From IMG/VR virus record IMGVR_UViG_3300035204_001443, positions 1 to 46,668 of that record: a stretch of DNA of 46,668 nt; one strand, written 5' to 3'. A model generated the notes under the pieces. That model did not search any database and was not told where the DNA came from. It saw only the letters and a program-made list of their open reading frames with translations. Below are positions 33,225 through 40,960 of the stretch, one piece after another. Every line of letters starts with the position of its first letter. Position 1 is the first letter of the stretch. The stretch is from a virus. The position numbers and the translations under genes were made by a program.

Positions 33225-34043
33225 TTATTCAAATAAGAACGGGTATTTTTTAAACATCCAGTCCTCCGGAATTCTATATTCTTCAACTCTGCCAAAATTA
33301 TCTTCAATAGCTGGTAGCATAGAATTATACTGTTCTTCAGACATATCATTTAGAATTTGATCTAGATCATCGACGCTATCGAAGAATATAATGCCATCTG
33401 AATTAAAATGATCACCTACACTTCTTGATCCCCAGAAAATAGGGATAGTTTTTGTTGCAAAGCAGTCGATTACCTTTTCTGTCCAGTAATATTCTTGAAT
33501 AGAATTTTCAATCGTTACCGAGTACCGATATTCAGACATCCCTTCTTCTTTAAACTCAACCGACTTATATTCTTTACCAAAAATGTCCATCTTATCTCTA
33601 AATCGTTCGATTACTTCATGGCGCATAGCGTGTCCACCTGTGAAGCGCTTTGGGGATGCGAAGATCGAACACATCTTCGTCTTATCTTCATTTTTATAGT
33701 TATTAATCCAACATCTACTATGAGGATAATATAGGAAATTTTCACCTCGATCGAGAAGCTCCTTATCATATGTCATTACAAAATCAAATAATCTATTATT
33801 AGCGGAGATCCATTCATATACTTGAGGGTATATAGCTCGAGGCTCATTGATCATTGCAACCTTTCGCTTAATAACCCCTGGCCGAGATCTTGCTGCATCT
33901 TCAAAGCATAAATCTGTAAACCAGCATGTTTTACTAACTAATTCGTTATCAAATACCCACTCAACATATTTGTTCGTAGCCATATGACACGATGAGTGGT
34001 GGCCAAATTGTTTATCTCTAATATTAACTTTTACACGTTCCAT
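33225..34043 (-). CDS. GT10 family glycosyltransferase (alpha-1,3-fucosyltransferase-like)
   Basis: A 272-residue protein with the GT10 donor-binding signature YRYSVTIENSIQEYYWTEKV, then ATKTIPIFWGSRSVGDHFN, matching the usual E-N-S, T-E-K and P-x-x-W-G elements. An FASPKRFTGGHAMRHEVI segment precedes it. GT10 enzymes usually move L-fucose from GDP-fucose, yet no GDP-fucose synthesis gene is seen in the window, whereas a GDP-mannose 3,5-epimerase is. L-galactose, the 6-hydroxy analogue, is therefore a plausible donor sugar. Its start overlaps the upstream gene by 13 nt. Confidence 0.85.
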   Translation of the reverse strand: MERVKVNIRDKQFGHHSSCHMATNKYVEWVFDNELVSKTCWFTDLCFEDAARSRPGVIKRKVAMINEPRAIYPQVYEWISANNRLFDFVMTYDKELLDRGENFLYYPHSRCWINNYKNEDKTKMCSIFASPKRFTGGHAMRHEVIERFRDKMDIFGKEYKSVEFKEEGMSEYRYSVTIENSIQEYYWTEKVIDCFATKTIPIFWGSRSVGDHFNSDGIIFFDSVDDLDQILNDMSEEQYNSMLPAIEDNFGRVEEYRIPEDWMFKKYPFLFE

Positions 34044-34900
34044 GTCTTAATATACTCCTTTAAATCTTCTTTTGAAATATTATCTATCTTGTCCATCTCT
34101 GCATGATTATTATTGTTACTCTTATGCGCATTCTTATTTGGATCGCCTTCTGGTGGATCATGAGGTAAATGAAACAATAGCGCATCTGCAGCGTTTACTC
34201 TCGTTACATTATATCCTAGCTTATGAACTCTTGTAGGTAATTCGTTATCTTCATATCCCCAACCTCTAAAGTTCGGGTTAAATCCTCTATACTCAAAGAA
34301 TGTTTCTCTATCAGTTAACACGCAACCACCAACTGCTGTATTATTTGGCGCCATACAATACTCATACACGTTTAATGGTGTACCATTTTGAGATGTACTA
34401 TAATCCTGTACCTTCTTTATATTATGATTTATTAATTCTCCGTTAAACAGCCACTCGCGCGGGATAAAGCATTCTAGCTTTTCGTATGTAGGATCGTTTT
34501 CAAAAAGTCTCTTAGCGTCGTAGGTTAGGTATATCGCCTGGCCGTTATATCCTATAACTAAATCAGAATCAGCTAGAATTGCCTGGCATATATGTTTTGG
34601 ATGTACTATAACATCTAAGTCTAAAAAGTATAAAAATTTTCTCGAACTAGCTTTAGCACCTATATTATAACAACCTGTCTTATGCCAGTTGTCACCGTTA
34701 TTGGTTATTATATGTTCATCTATATCACCCACAACGACATATTTTGACAGCTTATCATCGACATCATCCTCAATGAAGATAAATTGAGAGTTTACGGTAT
34801 AATCTTTATAGAAATTATATATCAAGGCAGCATTCTTACCACGCTCTTCATTATCTATTCTGCAATGAACGATAATTGATATGTCTTTAAAGTCATGCAT
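34031..34900 (-). CDS. Glycosyltransferase (GT2/galactosyltransferase C-terminal-like)
   Basis: A 289-residue transferase with a LDLDVIVHPKHI metal-binding D-x-D near residue 95 and the acceptor-side signature GGCVLTDRETFFEYRGFN then GWGYEDNELPTRVHKLGY, the galactosyltransferase C-terminal (Glyco_transf_7C) pattern. It is a paralogue of the 36335-37183 product, sharing the MHD start, the same order of motifs and the HLPH element near the end. Two such copies in one island imply two related linkages. Overlaps both neighbours. Confidence 0.82.
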   Translation of the reverse strand: MHDFKDISIIVHCRIDNEERGKNAALIYNFYKDYTVNSQFIFIEDDVDDKLSKYVVVGDIDEHIITNNGDNWHKTGCYNIGAKASSRKFLYFLDLDVIVHPKHICQAILADSDLVIGYNGQAIYLTYDAKRLFENDPTYEKLECFIPREWLFNGELINHNIKKVQDYSTSQNGTPLNVYEYCMAPNNTAVGGCVLTDRETFFEYRGFNPNFRGWGYEDNELPTRVHKLGYNVTRVNAADALLFHLPHDPPEGDPNKNAHKSNNNNHAEMDKIDNISKEDLKEYIKTWNV

Positions 34901-35546
34901 TTTTCACATATAAAGCATCGCCCCATGTCTCACCAGCTGGACGATAATTTCCCAATTTAGTATCGGTTATCCATTTAGTATCAACACGTGTAAAATTAAA
35001 TTTTGACAGATATTCATCAACTTCGTCAACTAATGCACATCCTTTGTATAGCTCTTCTTTGTTAACTTCAGCAATAATATAGTCTATGTATGTTAGTGTG
35101 TTCTTAGCACCTCGAAAAACTTCAAGTTCAAAGCCTTGTACATCAATATTAATGAAATTAAACACTTCGGCTGGCTCATACTTATCTAACGCGTGTACTT
35201 GAACTTTAAGAGTCGTTTCGAATGGTATATGAGGGTATTGTTCTTTATGAAGATGTGGTTCGAGTAACGAGTTAGATTGGCCGAGGTTAGACCTTTCTCT
35301 ATGCAGCTCCATTTCACACGAAAATGGACCGAGAGCTCTATTAACAGTCACTACTCTAGAATCGCCCTGGACTCGGTCGTTTAGAATTTTAAAGCTGTCT
35401 GGATCAGGTTCAAAGAACAACATATGTTCAATCGAATCATGTCTACAATATTCGTCGTATTCACTTCCGTGATGACCTCCAATATGAATAACACCTGTTA
35501 TATTCATATCGTACGTTTGTATGAGTAAGTTAAAGTCTAGTAGCAT
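34893..35546 (-). CDS. FkbM-type methyltransferase
   Basis: A 217-residue SAM-dependent methyltransferase of the FkbM type. VIHIGGHHGSEYDEYC is motif I, MLFFEPDPDSFKIL follows, and FNFINIDVQGFELEVFRGA is the hallmark N-I-D-x-E/Q-G-x-E-x-x-V/F-L segment. I chose the ATG at 35546, which overlaps the preceding stop as TAATG and has GGGAGA 7 nt upstream; six extra codons lie upstream in frame. FkbM proteins commonly O-methylate sugars in surface glycans. Confidence 0.88.
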   Translation of the reverse strand: MLLDFNLLIQTYDMNITGVIHIGGHHGSEYDEYCRHDSIEHMLFFEPDPDSFKILNDRVQGDSRVVTVNRALGPFSCEMELHRERSNLGQSNSLLEPHLHKEQYPHIPFETTLKVQVHALDKYEPAEVFNFINIDVQGFELEVFRGAKNTLTYIDYIIAEVNKEELYKGCALVDEVDEYLSKFNFTRVDTKWITDTKLGNYRPAGETWGDALYVKNA

Positions 35547-36334
35547 TAAATCTTCTCCCACCATTTAAGATATATATCATGATAATCTTGGGGACCGTCT
35601 GGACCGAACCATACCCCGGGCGCTATGACCTTTTCTTTTTTCTTACCCATCCACGCGCCCCACCATGCAAAGCTACTATTGCTCATAATTACAGAATCAC
35701 ACTGAGATAATATGTATAAATCTTCCAGCTCACTCTTAGCGTTTGAATATATAAACCCTAATTTATCCAAATCAAACTCCCCTTGTACTGATCTTAAATC
35801 ATCTGTACATAGGATAAAAATTGAATCTCCAGCCATTCTTTCCATACTAAATTTCTGAAGAGCACGCTCGTAATAATCTACCGGTTGAGGTGGGTGAGTT
35901 GTCGCGAATGTTTTATAATCACCTCTACGTATATGTACTCCTATTTTCTTTTTATTAATACTATTAAATTTAGTATCTATCTTGTCTTTAATATCGTCAG
36001 GAAATGTAAATAACTGATCAACCTCTTCTTTATAATCAGCAAAATATCGTTCACTTTGAAAATATCCGTCGATTAAGAGATCTTTATGGTTAGTAGGGAT
36101 AGGCACAAATTCAAATTTAGGTTCGTGATATGTCTCTTCAGGTACACCATCAGTCGACAAAATGTTTTTGTATAAGTTATCCCTATACTTGGTTGGAGGG
36201 TGCCCTTGAATACAATTGTGTTGCATATCATAATTGATGCCAAAATATGTACCGCAACGCCGGGCGTGCGCATATCCAGCTGCTATCTGAAAAAGTTGGT
36301 TGCAGAGACCACCTTTAATGTTTGATACTACCAT
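35546..36334 (-). CDS. GT11 family glycosyltransferase (alpha-1,2-fucosyltransferase-like)
   Basis: A 262-residue GT11 enzyme. KGGLCNQLFQIAAGYAHA at the start (the usual G-G-L-G-N-Q-L-F-Q with Cys in place of Gly), KIGVHIRRGDY in the middle (the GDP-sugar binding H-x-R-R-x-D), and MSNSSFAWWGAWM near the end are the three family motifs. It normally transfers L-fucose from GDP-fucose; with the island's GDP-mannose 3,5-epimerase, GDP-L-galactose is a likely alternative donor. The gene lies head-to-tail with its neighbours. Confidence 0.93.
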   Translation of the reverse strand: MVVSNIKGGLCNQLFQIAAGYAHARRCGTYFGINYDMQHNCIQGHPPTKYRDNLYKNILSTDGVPEETYHEPKFEFVPIPTNHKDLLIDGYFQSERYFADYKEEVDQLFTFPDDIKDKIDTKFNSINKKKIGVHIRRGDYKTFATTHPPQPVDYYERALQKFSMERMAGDSIFILCTDDLRSVQGEFDLDKLGFIYSNAKSELEDLYILSQCDSVIMSNSSFAWWGAWMGKKKEKVIAPGVWFGPDGPQDYHDIYLKWWEKI

Positions 36335-37183
36335 TTACATCCTCCATGAATGGGTATATTGAGTAAGTTCATCTCTACCCATATTCCGTATTTTAAAATA
36401 TAGTTGTTCATTAGTTGAATAATTAGACTGAGTTTCTTTTTTTGAACCTGTACCATCAAAATGAGGTAAGTGCCAGGCTGGTTTTTTTGTACCTGAAATT
36501 CTACCGCACGGAAAACCCAGCTTATTGATACGCCAAGGAATTTCGTCATCTTCGTAGCCCCATCCAACAAAATTAGGATTATACCCATTACACTTAAGCA
36601 AAGTATCCCTACGGCCCATTACACACCCACCAGTGCTATTTACATGACCGATTAAGATATCATTTTCAGTCTTATTGGCATGCACATACGCAGAGCTTGC
36701 ATCAACCCCATCATACGTCTCTACTAATGGTGGAAAATGCTTATCAAGTTCATTGTAATCTAAAGTAGTACAAAAATTATCTTTGATCTCATCTGACACA
36801 CATAAAAACAACCCATTAAATGGATATATAAGACCAGCGTTTGGTGTCTTAAGCTTGTCAACACCTTCTAGCAATTGTAGCGGATTAATAATAACATCTA
36901 CATCATTAAATGTTACATATTGAGTTTTGGTAAGCTTAATACCTTTATTATACCCTTCACACTTTCGCCACTCTCCATCATTTTTGGTAAAAACATATAA
37001 CATGTCAGTACTGATATGTAAGTGTTCTGGTACAACCGGCTTTTCATCCTCCTCAACTATTATATGCTGATAATTCTCACAATGGTTCCTATAATAGTTG
37101 ACCATCGACTTTAAATTTTTAATTCGAGCTTCGTTATCTAATTTAACAAATGTTATTAGTGTTAATTCATTTAAGTCATGCAT
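36335..37183 (-). CDS. Glycosyltransferase (GT2/galactosyltransferase C-terminal-like), paralogue
   Basis: A 282-residue transferase with VTFNDVDVIINPLQLL as the D-x-D region, and GGCVMGRRDTLLKCNGYN, GWGYEDDEIPWRINKLGF and HLPHFDGTGS matching the 34031-34900 product in order and spacing. The pair probably arose by duplication and diverged in acceptor specificity. Its start overlaps the first gene of the island by 13 nt. The sugar donor is unknown, though family members often use UDP-Gal or UDP-GalNAc. Confidence 0.82.
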   Translation of the reverse strand: MHDLNELTLITFVKLDNEARIKNLKSMVNYYRNHCENYQHIIVEEDEKPVVPEHLHISTDMLYVFTKNDGEWRKCEGYNKGIKLTKTQYVTFNDVDVIINPLQLLEGVDKLKTPNAGLIYPFNGLFLCVSDEIKDNFCTTLDYNELDKHFPPLVETYDGVDASSAYVHANKTENDILIGHVNSTGGCVMGRRDTLLKCNGYNPNFVGWGYEDDEIPWRINKLGFPCGRISGTKKPAWHLPHFDGTGSKKETQSNYSTNEQLYFKIRNMGRDELTQYTHSWRM

Positions 37184-38004
37184 CTTGATCTTTTCTGTTT
37201 TATATTCTTTAATCGCTGTATAACATCTTGCTGTAGAGTTTCAGGTACTCCTTGAGGTCCTCCTGGATATGTACCGTGCTTTTCTAAGAAATAAGCTGCA
37301 CCAGTATTAATATTATTTTCCCAATCAGCACTATTTCTAATAACAGCATGGGCCCGTTCTTCACTACAAGCTTGCTCATCAAGATAGTCATATGAATTTG
37401 CTACATCAGGCCACCACCAGTACGCTGGTATCCATTCTTGCTTAACTATACTATACGAGTGATCAACATGTTCCCATGCATTTTTATATGTTTCGTCCAT
37501 TAGACCTACACTGTTTAATACATCTTTATGGTAATAACAAAAAGCACCAACACAATGCTGGTTTAGGGACATTTTACATTTGTCACTATATTCTACAACC
37601 ATTCTAGGTCTTGGTGGTCCACCACTTATCATAGTACCAACCTCTTTACCTTTATTAGCGGGGCCGTGATAGCCAAACATTAAATGATATACTCCAGATT
37701 CATTTGCTAGCTCTATATATTTTTCAAACACTTGATCATTCTTAATTAAAATATCATCCTCTATAAGAAAAATATGATCACATCCAGCCTCCAATAGCCA
37801 CTGCATTGCTACGTTTTTAGATACACCAACTCCTTTATTTTGCTCATGATGAATATATGCCCCAGCTGGTGGAGGTTTATCATACTGTTTACCATCATTA
37901 ACAGTTATCAGTGAATCTATTTTATTCTGAGGTATAGAACTATAGCACTTTGTATAGAACTCCTCCCTATTGCATGTAATAATACCTAGGCCTATCTTGC
38001 CCAT
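37171..38004 (-). CDS. Family 2-like glycosyltransferase, first gene of the glycan island
   Basis: A 277-residue GT-A protein. IGLGIITCNREEFYTKCYSS and SLITVNDGKQYD at the start, QNKGVGVSKNVAMQWLLEAG, and HIFLIEDDILIKND (the acidic E-D-D metal site near residue 100) are typical GT2 features. MDETYKNAWEHVDHSY follows near residue 178. The ATG lies 7 nt after a TATAAT box with a TTGAAA -35 in front, so this gene would be on a leaderless mRNA that could run about 15.6 kb to GDP-mannose 3,5-epimerase. Confidence 0.85.
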   Translation of the reverse strand: MGKIGLGIITCNREEFYTKCYSSIPQNKIDSLITVNDGKQYDKPPPAGAYIHHEQNKGVGVSKNVAMQWLLEAGCDHIFLIEDDILIKNDQVFEKYIELANESGVYHLMFGYHGPANKGKEVGTMISGGPPRPRMVVEYSDKCKMSLNQHCVGAFCYYHKDVLNSVGLMDETYKNAWEHVDHSYSIVKQEWIPAYWWWPDVANSYDYLDEQACSEERAHAVIRNSADWENNINTGAAYFLEKHGTYPGGPQGVPETLQQDVIQRLKNIKQKRSRCMT

Positions 38005-38011
38005 ATTTTAT

Positions 38012-38039
38012 ATTATAACATCAATTCAAATAATTTCAA
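38012..38039 (-). promoter_or_regulatory. Sigma-70-like promoter of the glycan island
   Basis: Minus strand: TTGAAA (38034-38039), 16-nt spacer, TATAAT (38012-38017), 7 nt to the ATG at 38004. It is the only clear early-type promoter I found at the head of the 17-gene run, and it lies back to back with the late promoter of the phoH gene. Confidence 0.75.
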
Positions 38040-38043
38040 CTAG

Positions 38044-38051
38044 AATAAATA
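38044..38051 (+). promoter_or_regulatory. Late promoter AATAAATA before phoH
   Basis: AATAAATA ends 7 nt before the phoH ATG at 38059. It is 5 bp from the -35 of the divergent glycan-island promoter, so occupancy of one could affect the other. Confidence 0.65.
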
Positions 38052-38058
38052 CTTATAG

Positions 38059-38826
38059 ATGAAAAAACGCACTTCGCGCGCAAAGTCAACAGCTGAGACG
38101 AGACAACAAATTATAGAAGATACAGCTCCTTACATGTTCAGCAATCCTAATCCAATTAAGAGAGTTTTAAAAATAAAGCAGTTTCCTTGGACAGATAAGC
38201 AAAAAGATTTCTTTAAAGTAGCGTTACATAAAGACACTAATATTGTATTTGTCGAGGGACCTGCAGGTACATCTAAATCTCTATTATCTGTATATTGTGG
38301 CTTACAACTTCTCAATATGAAGGCGATCTCAGATATAATGTATTTAAGATCAGCAGTGGAAAGTTCTGAATCTAAATTAGGATTTTTACCGGGTAGCGCA
38401 GAAGATAAATTGATGTTTTATAATATGCCGTTTCTAGACAAACTAGATGAACTTTTACCGAATACACGGCTTGAAAAATTACAAACTGAAGGACGCATTA
38501 GTATGTTTCCAGTAAACTTTGCTCGAGGAATGAACTGGACTAACAAGTGTATTATCTTAGATGAAGCTCAAAACTCTACTGTTAAGGAGATTACAACCGT
38601 ACTAACTCGCTTAGGTGAAGGTACTAAGTGTTTTGTATTAGCTGATCCAATGCAAACAGATCTAAGATCTGATAGACTTAGCGGTGGGTTTGAAAGGTTA
38701 TATAAAACATTTACAGACCAAGAAAGTCAACGAATAGGAATTCATACCTTCAAATTTGATGAAGATGATATTATGAGATCTGAACTATGTAAGTTTATAG
38801 TTAAGAAGATAAGAACTATAAAATAG
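38059..38826 (+). CDS. phoH: PhoH-like ATPase
   Basis: A 255-residue P-loop ATPase of the PhoH family, common in marine T4-like phages. Walker A is in FVEGPAGTSKSLLSVYCG (near residues 66-83), Walker B in CIILDEAQNSTVKEI, and VLADPMQTDLRSD follows as sensor-like region. PhoH relatives are fused to RNA-processing domains in some bacteria, but the phage role is not established and the name does not prove phosphate control. It is the only plus-strand gene in about 35 kb, driven by a late-type box and ending 2 nt before a convergent gene. Confidence 0.9.
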   Translation: MKKRTSRAKSTAETRQQIIEDTAPYMFSNPNPIKRVLKIKQFPWTDKQKDFFKVALHKDTNIVFVEGPAGTSKSLLSVYCGLQLLNMKAISDIMYLRSAVESSESKLGFLPGSAEDKLMFYNMPFLDKLDELLPNTRLEKLQTEGRISMFPVNFARGMNWTNKCIILDEAQNSTVKEITTVLTRLGEGTKCFVLADPMQTDLRSDRLSGGFERLYKTFTDQESQRIGIHTFKFDEDDIMRSELCKFIVKKIRTIK

Positions 38827-38828
38827 AA

Positions 38829-39299
38829 TTAATAACCCGTTTGCTTATTACCGCTTTGACCTTCTTCATGCTCTCGCTGTTTTTGTCCCTCTGGCTTTTT
38901 ATCTTTAGCTTTTTCCTTAGGCTTGGTGTAGTTGCTAGAGGCCTTACCAGGAGCATCAGTTTTAGGTCGATGTGCAGACATTCCGCCCTCTACTACGGGT
39001 AGATCTTTTCCTTTTTTCCGTGGTGGAACTGGTGTTGGATTTTTTGTTTCTTCTGACTTAGCTTTCTCCTCATCAAGAAGCTTGTATTTACGAGGGTCAT
39101 TTATATGAAAGGTCATAGCTTTGCTAACTCGCTCAACTAAAGTCTTAGGATTAAGACCTTCGCTAATTAAACGGTCGTATTCTCTGTGGAATGCGTTAAT
39201 AAATTCTTCGCTCAACTTCATACCGCGTGGGTAGAATAAGCGTTTCATAGGAATTGGTTTGTAACCTTCTAATACTTGGTCAAGCTTACTGTCTTTCAC
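38829..39299 (-). CDS. Hypothetical late protein with a disordered charged tail (156 aa)
   Basis: Residues 1-75 look folded and helical (MKRLFYPRGMKLSEEFINAF, then a LVERVSKAMTFHI stretch); residues 76-156 are rich in Lys, Pro, Glu, Gly and Gln and almost certainly disordered. No family recognised. The start is GTG at 39299, 5 nt after an AATAAATA late box; the ATG one base upstream runs into an immediate stop. The late promoter suggests a virion or assembly role. It is convergent with phoH. Confidence 0.55.
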   Translation of the reverse strand: MKDSKLDQVLEGYKPIPMKRLFYPRGMKLSEEFINAFHREYDRLISEGLNPKTLVERVSKAMTFHINDPRKYKLLDEEKAKSEETKNPTPVPPRKKGKDLPVVEGGMSAHRPKTDAPGKASSNYTKPKEKAKDKKPEGQKQREHEEGQSGNKQTGY

Positions 39300-39304
39300 A
39301 TAAG

Positions 39305-39312
39305 TATTTATT
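39305..39312 (-). promoter_or_regulatory. Late promoter AATAAATA
   Basis: Minus-strand AATAAATA with 5 nt to the GTG start at 39299, overlapping the final codons of the upstream kinase gene. Confidence 0.65.
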
Positions 39313-40042
39313 GATAACCCTTGGGATTTTTAAAGGCTTGTGACTGAGAATCTGAAACTCCTAGCTTATCTTTCATGATTTCAATTTCATTAAGTTCACT
39401 CTCTGACATTAAACTACTTGAATCATCAATAGCGTTACCTTCTGCGTCTATATAGAGTTTAGCCATTTGAAGCCGTTCCTCTGGGTAACCGAAAAGTTCA
39501 ATAATTGCAGGTTTATCGCGAGGGTCAAAGAATTTTGAATCGTGATTTACATCCCAATCCCGCTTTACTGCCTTAAGAATATTATCAATCTCTACTCTAT
39601 AATTCTCATCTACAAGGCCTTTTTCTTTATTTGCAAGAAATTCTTCAGTGTCATATTCGAGTTTAGCTACTTTAGTTAACGGGATATAAAAAACAATATC
39701 AACAAGCTTTAACGTCTCTCTTACGACAGAAATACATTTTTCAACAAACTCATCATCAACACCATCAACTTTGTTACTATAAGCCCAAAGAGTTGATGCA
39801 ATATTGTCTAACACACCTCTATCGTATATAACATTATCATCTTTATCATGGCGTTGATGTTCATCAACCATACTATTTAAAATGTCCCACTGAACATCTT
39901 TGGTTGTTTTCATTCCCCACTCATCGCCTAATGAATCACGATAAGTTTTTTTAGGGGTTTTATAGATAGGCCATTCTTTAAGAAAGTCTTTAATGAATGT
40001 GGATTTTCCTTGGCTGCAAGTACCGGTTACACAAAGTCGCAT
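39308..40042 (-). CDS. P-loop ATPase/kinase (AAA_28-like)
   Basis: A 244-residue protein with Walker A GTCSQGKST (residues 7-15) and VIYDRGVLDNIASTLWAYSN, which parallels VIMDRCIIDGYIYTQWLFNN of the 187-residue kinase at 4485-5048. It is longer by a C-terminal part with the helical SESELNEIEIMKDKLG segment. The substrate is unknown; NadR-like or thymidylate-kinase-like phosphorylation is the family expectation. A TTGATA-N16-TAATAT promoter-like sequence lies 5 nt before its ATG, in line with early expression, while the next gene downstream is under a late box. Confidence 0.75.
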   Translation of the reverse strand: MRLCVTGTCSQGKSTFIKDFLKEWPIYKTPKKTYRDSLGDEWGMKTTKDVQWDILNSMVDEHQRHDKDDNVIYDRGVLDNIASTLWAYSNKVDGVDDEFVEKCISVVRETLKLVDIVFYIPLTKVAKLEYDTEEFLANKEKGLVDENYRVEIDNILKAVKRDWDVNHDSKFFDPRDKPAIIELFGYPEERLQMAKLYIDAEGNAIDDSSSLMSESELNEIEIMKDKLGVSDSQSQAFKNPKGYQ

Positions 40043-40047
40043 ATATT

Positions 40048-40075
40048 ATATTATGCTACCATCTGCGGGTATCAA
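40048..40075 (-). promoter_or_regulatory. Sigma-70-like promoter before the 40042 kinase gene
   Basis: Minus strand: TTGATA (40070-40075), 16-nt spacer, TAATAT (40048-40053), 5 nt to the ATG. A perfect TATAAT also occurs at 40045-40050, but it would give a 19-nt spacer and a start inside the gene. AGCTTGA around the -35 repeats the motif of other early promoters here. Confidence 0.5.
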
Positions 40076-40077
40076 GC

Positions 40078-40602
40078 TCAGAAGTTTAATGCTGACCCGG
40101 GCCCTTGACCTTGGCCGGCAGGAAACCCGGGATCATCTACCTCTTCCTCAGCAGGAGTACCACCGGCGGGTTGAAATGGGTTAGGTAATAATTTTACATC
40201 AGGCCAAACTGATGGATATTTTTTAGTAAAATCGAGAATATTCTGGGAAATTTTGTCAATCTCTTTTAAAGTCTTACCCTTTTGACTAGCATCTAACCCG
40301 GTAAATCCACCTTGTTCAATATTTTCAAGCTCTGAAAGAAGCCATTGCTCAGTTGTTCGCTGATTTTTCGCTAGTTGATCTATTATACTTCTCAGCGTAT
40401 TTTTTGAGTCTATATTTTTGTCAGGGTCACCTAGTTTACAACATGATTTATCCATAATATGTGTAATGAGAGTTTGATGCAACCAAACGGTTACTAGAGT
40501 TGCGCAAAAACTAACATCTTCTTCATGTTCTGGGTTATCACCCAGCTGGGTGATTATATTTTCGAGAAAATTATTTTCGATAGGGTGGTTGACATGTGGC
40601 AT
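40078..40602 (-). CDS. Hypothetical late-region protein (174 aa)
   Basis: Mostly helical and acidic, with a CATLVTVWLHQTLITHIM stretch near residue 40 that is hydrophobic but interrupted, and a proline/glycine-rich C-terminus (PAGGTPAEEEVDDPGFPAG). Several histidines and three cysteines are present without a clear metal motif. I chose the ATG at 40602, 7 nt after the upstream stop, rather than 25 codons earlier, which would overlap that gene. It is the last of a run of minus-strand genes that appear to be late. Function unknown. Confidence 0.55.
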   Translation of the reverse strand: MPHVNHPIENNFLENIITQLGDNPEHEEDVSFCATLVTVWLHQTLITHIMDKSCCKLGDPDKNIDSKNTLRSIIDQLAKNQRTTEQWLLSELENIEQGGFTGLDASQKGKTLKEIDKISQNILDFTKKYPSVWPDVKLLPNPFQPAGGTPAEEEVDDPGFPAGQGQGPGSALNF

Positions 40603-40609
40603 ATTATTT

Positions 40610-40960
40610 TTATTTCCATGGGTTAGGGTCTCTATCTGGCCGTGGTGGTAAACCAAACGAGTACCAATACTTATCATATTCTACCGGATGATTTTCCATA
40701 TACCATTCCGGCCAAGCTTTCATCATACTAGCCCCGTAGTGAGAATTTAAAGGATCTTTGTCTCGTAGTACTCGTAAATCACTGCGAGAGATCTCTGGTG
40801 ATACAGTACCAGGAACCCCTTCGGGAGATTCAGGAAAGTCGCGAGGATCTAAATCTACATCCAATTCACTTTTGACCATATGATGCCTTATTGCATCTAG
40901 AAGTGATGGGTCATTTTCAATAGCTTTTTGTAAAGCAACTGCTAACTCGTCAATACTCAT
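40610..40960 (-). CDS. Hypothetical protein (116 aa)
   Basis: An acidic protein with a helical start (MSIDELAVALQKAIENDPSL), a proline-rich middle (PESPEGVPGTVSPEISRSDL) and an aromatic end (AWPEWYMENHPVEYDKYWY). The start overlaps the preceding stop as ATGA. There is no recognisable family or catalytic motif. Neighbours suggest a small component of the same virion or assembly set. Confidence 0.55.
   Translation of the reverse strand: MSIDELAVALQKAIENDPSLLDAIRHHMVKSELDVDLDPRDFPESPEGVPGTVSPEISRSDLRVLRDKDPLNSHYGASMMKAWPEWYMENHPVEYDKYWYSFGLPPRPDRDPNPWK

Noticed and set aside
40603-40677. 25-codon N-terminal extension of the 40078-40602 gene
   Set aside because: It would lie wholly or mostly inside the upstream gene; the ATG at 40602 is 7 nt after that gene's stop.
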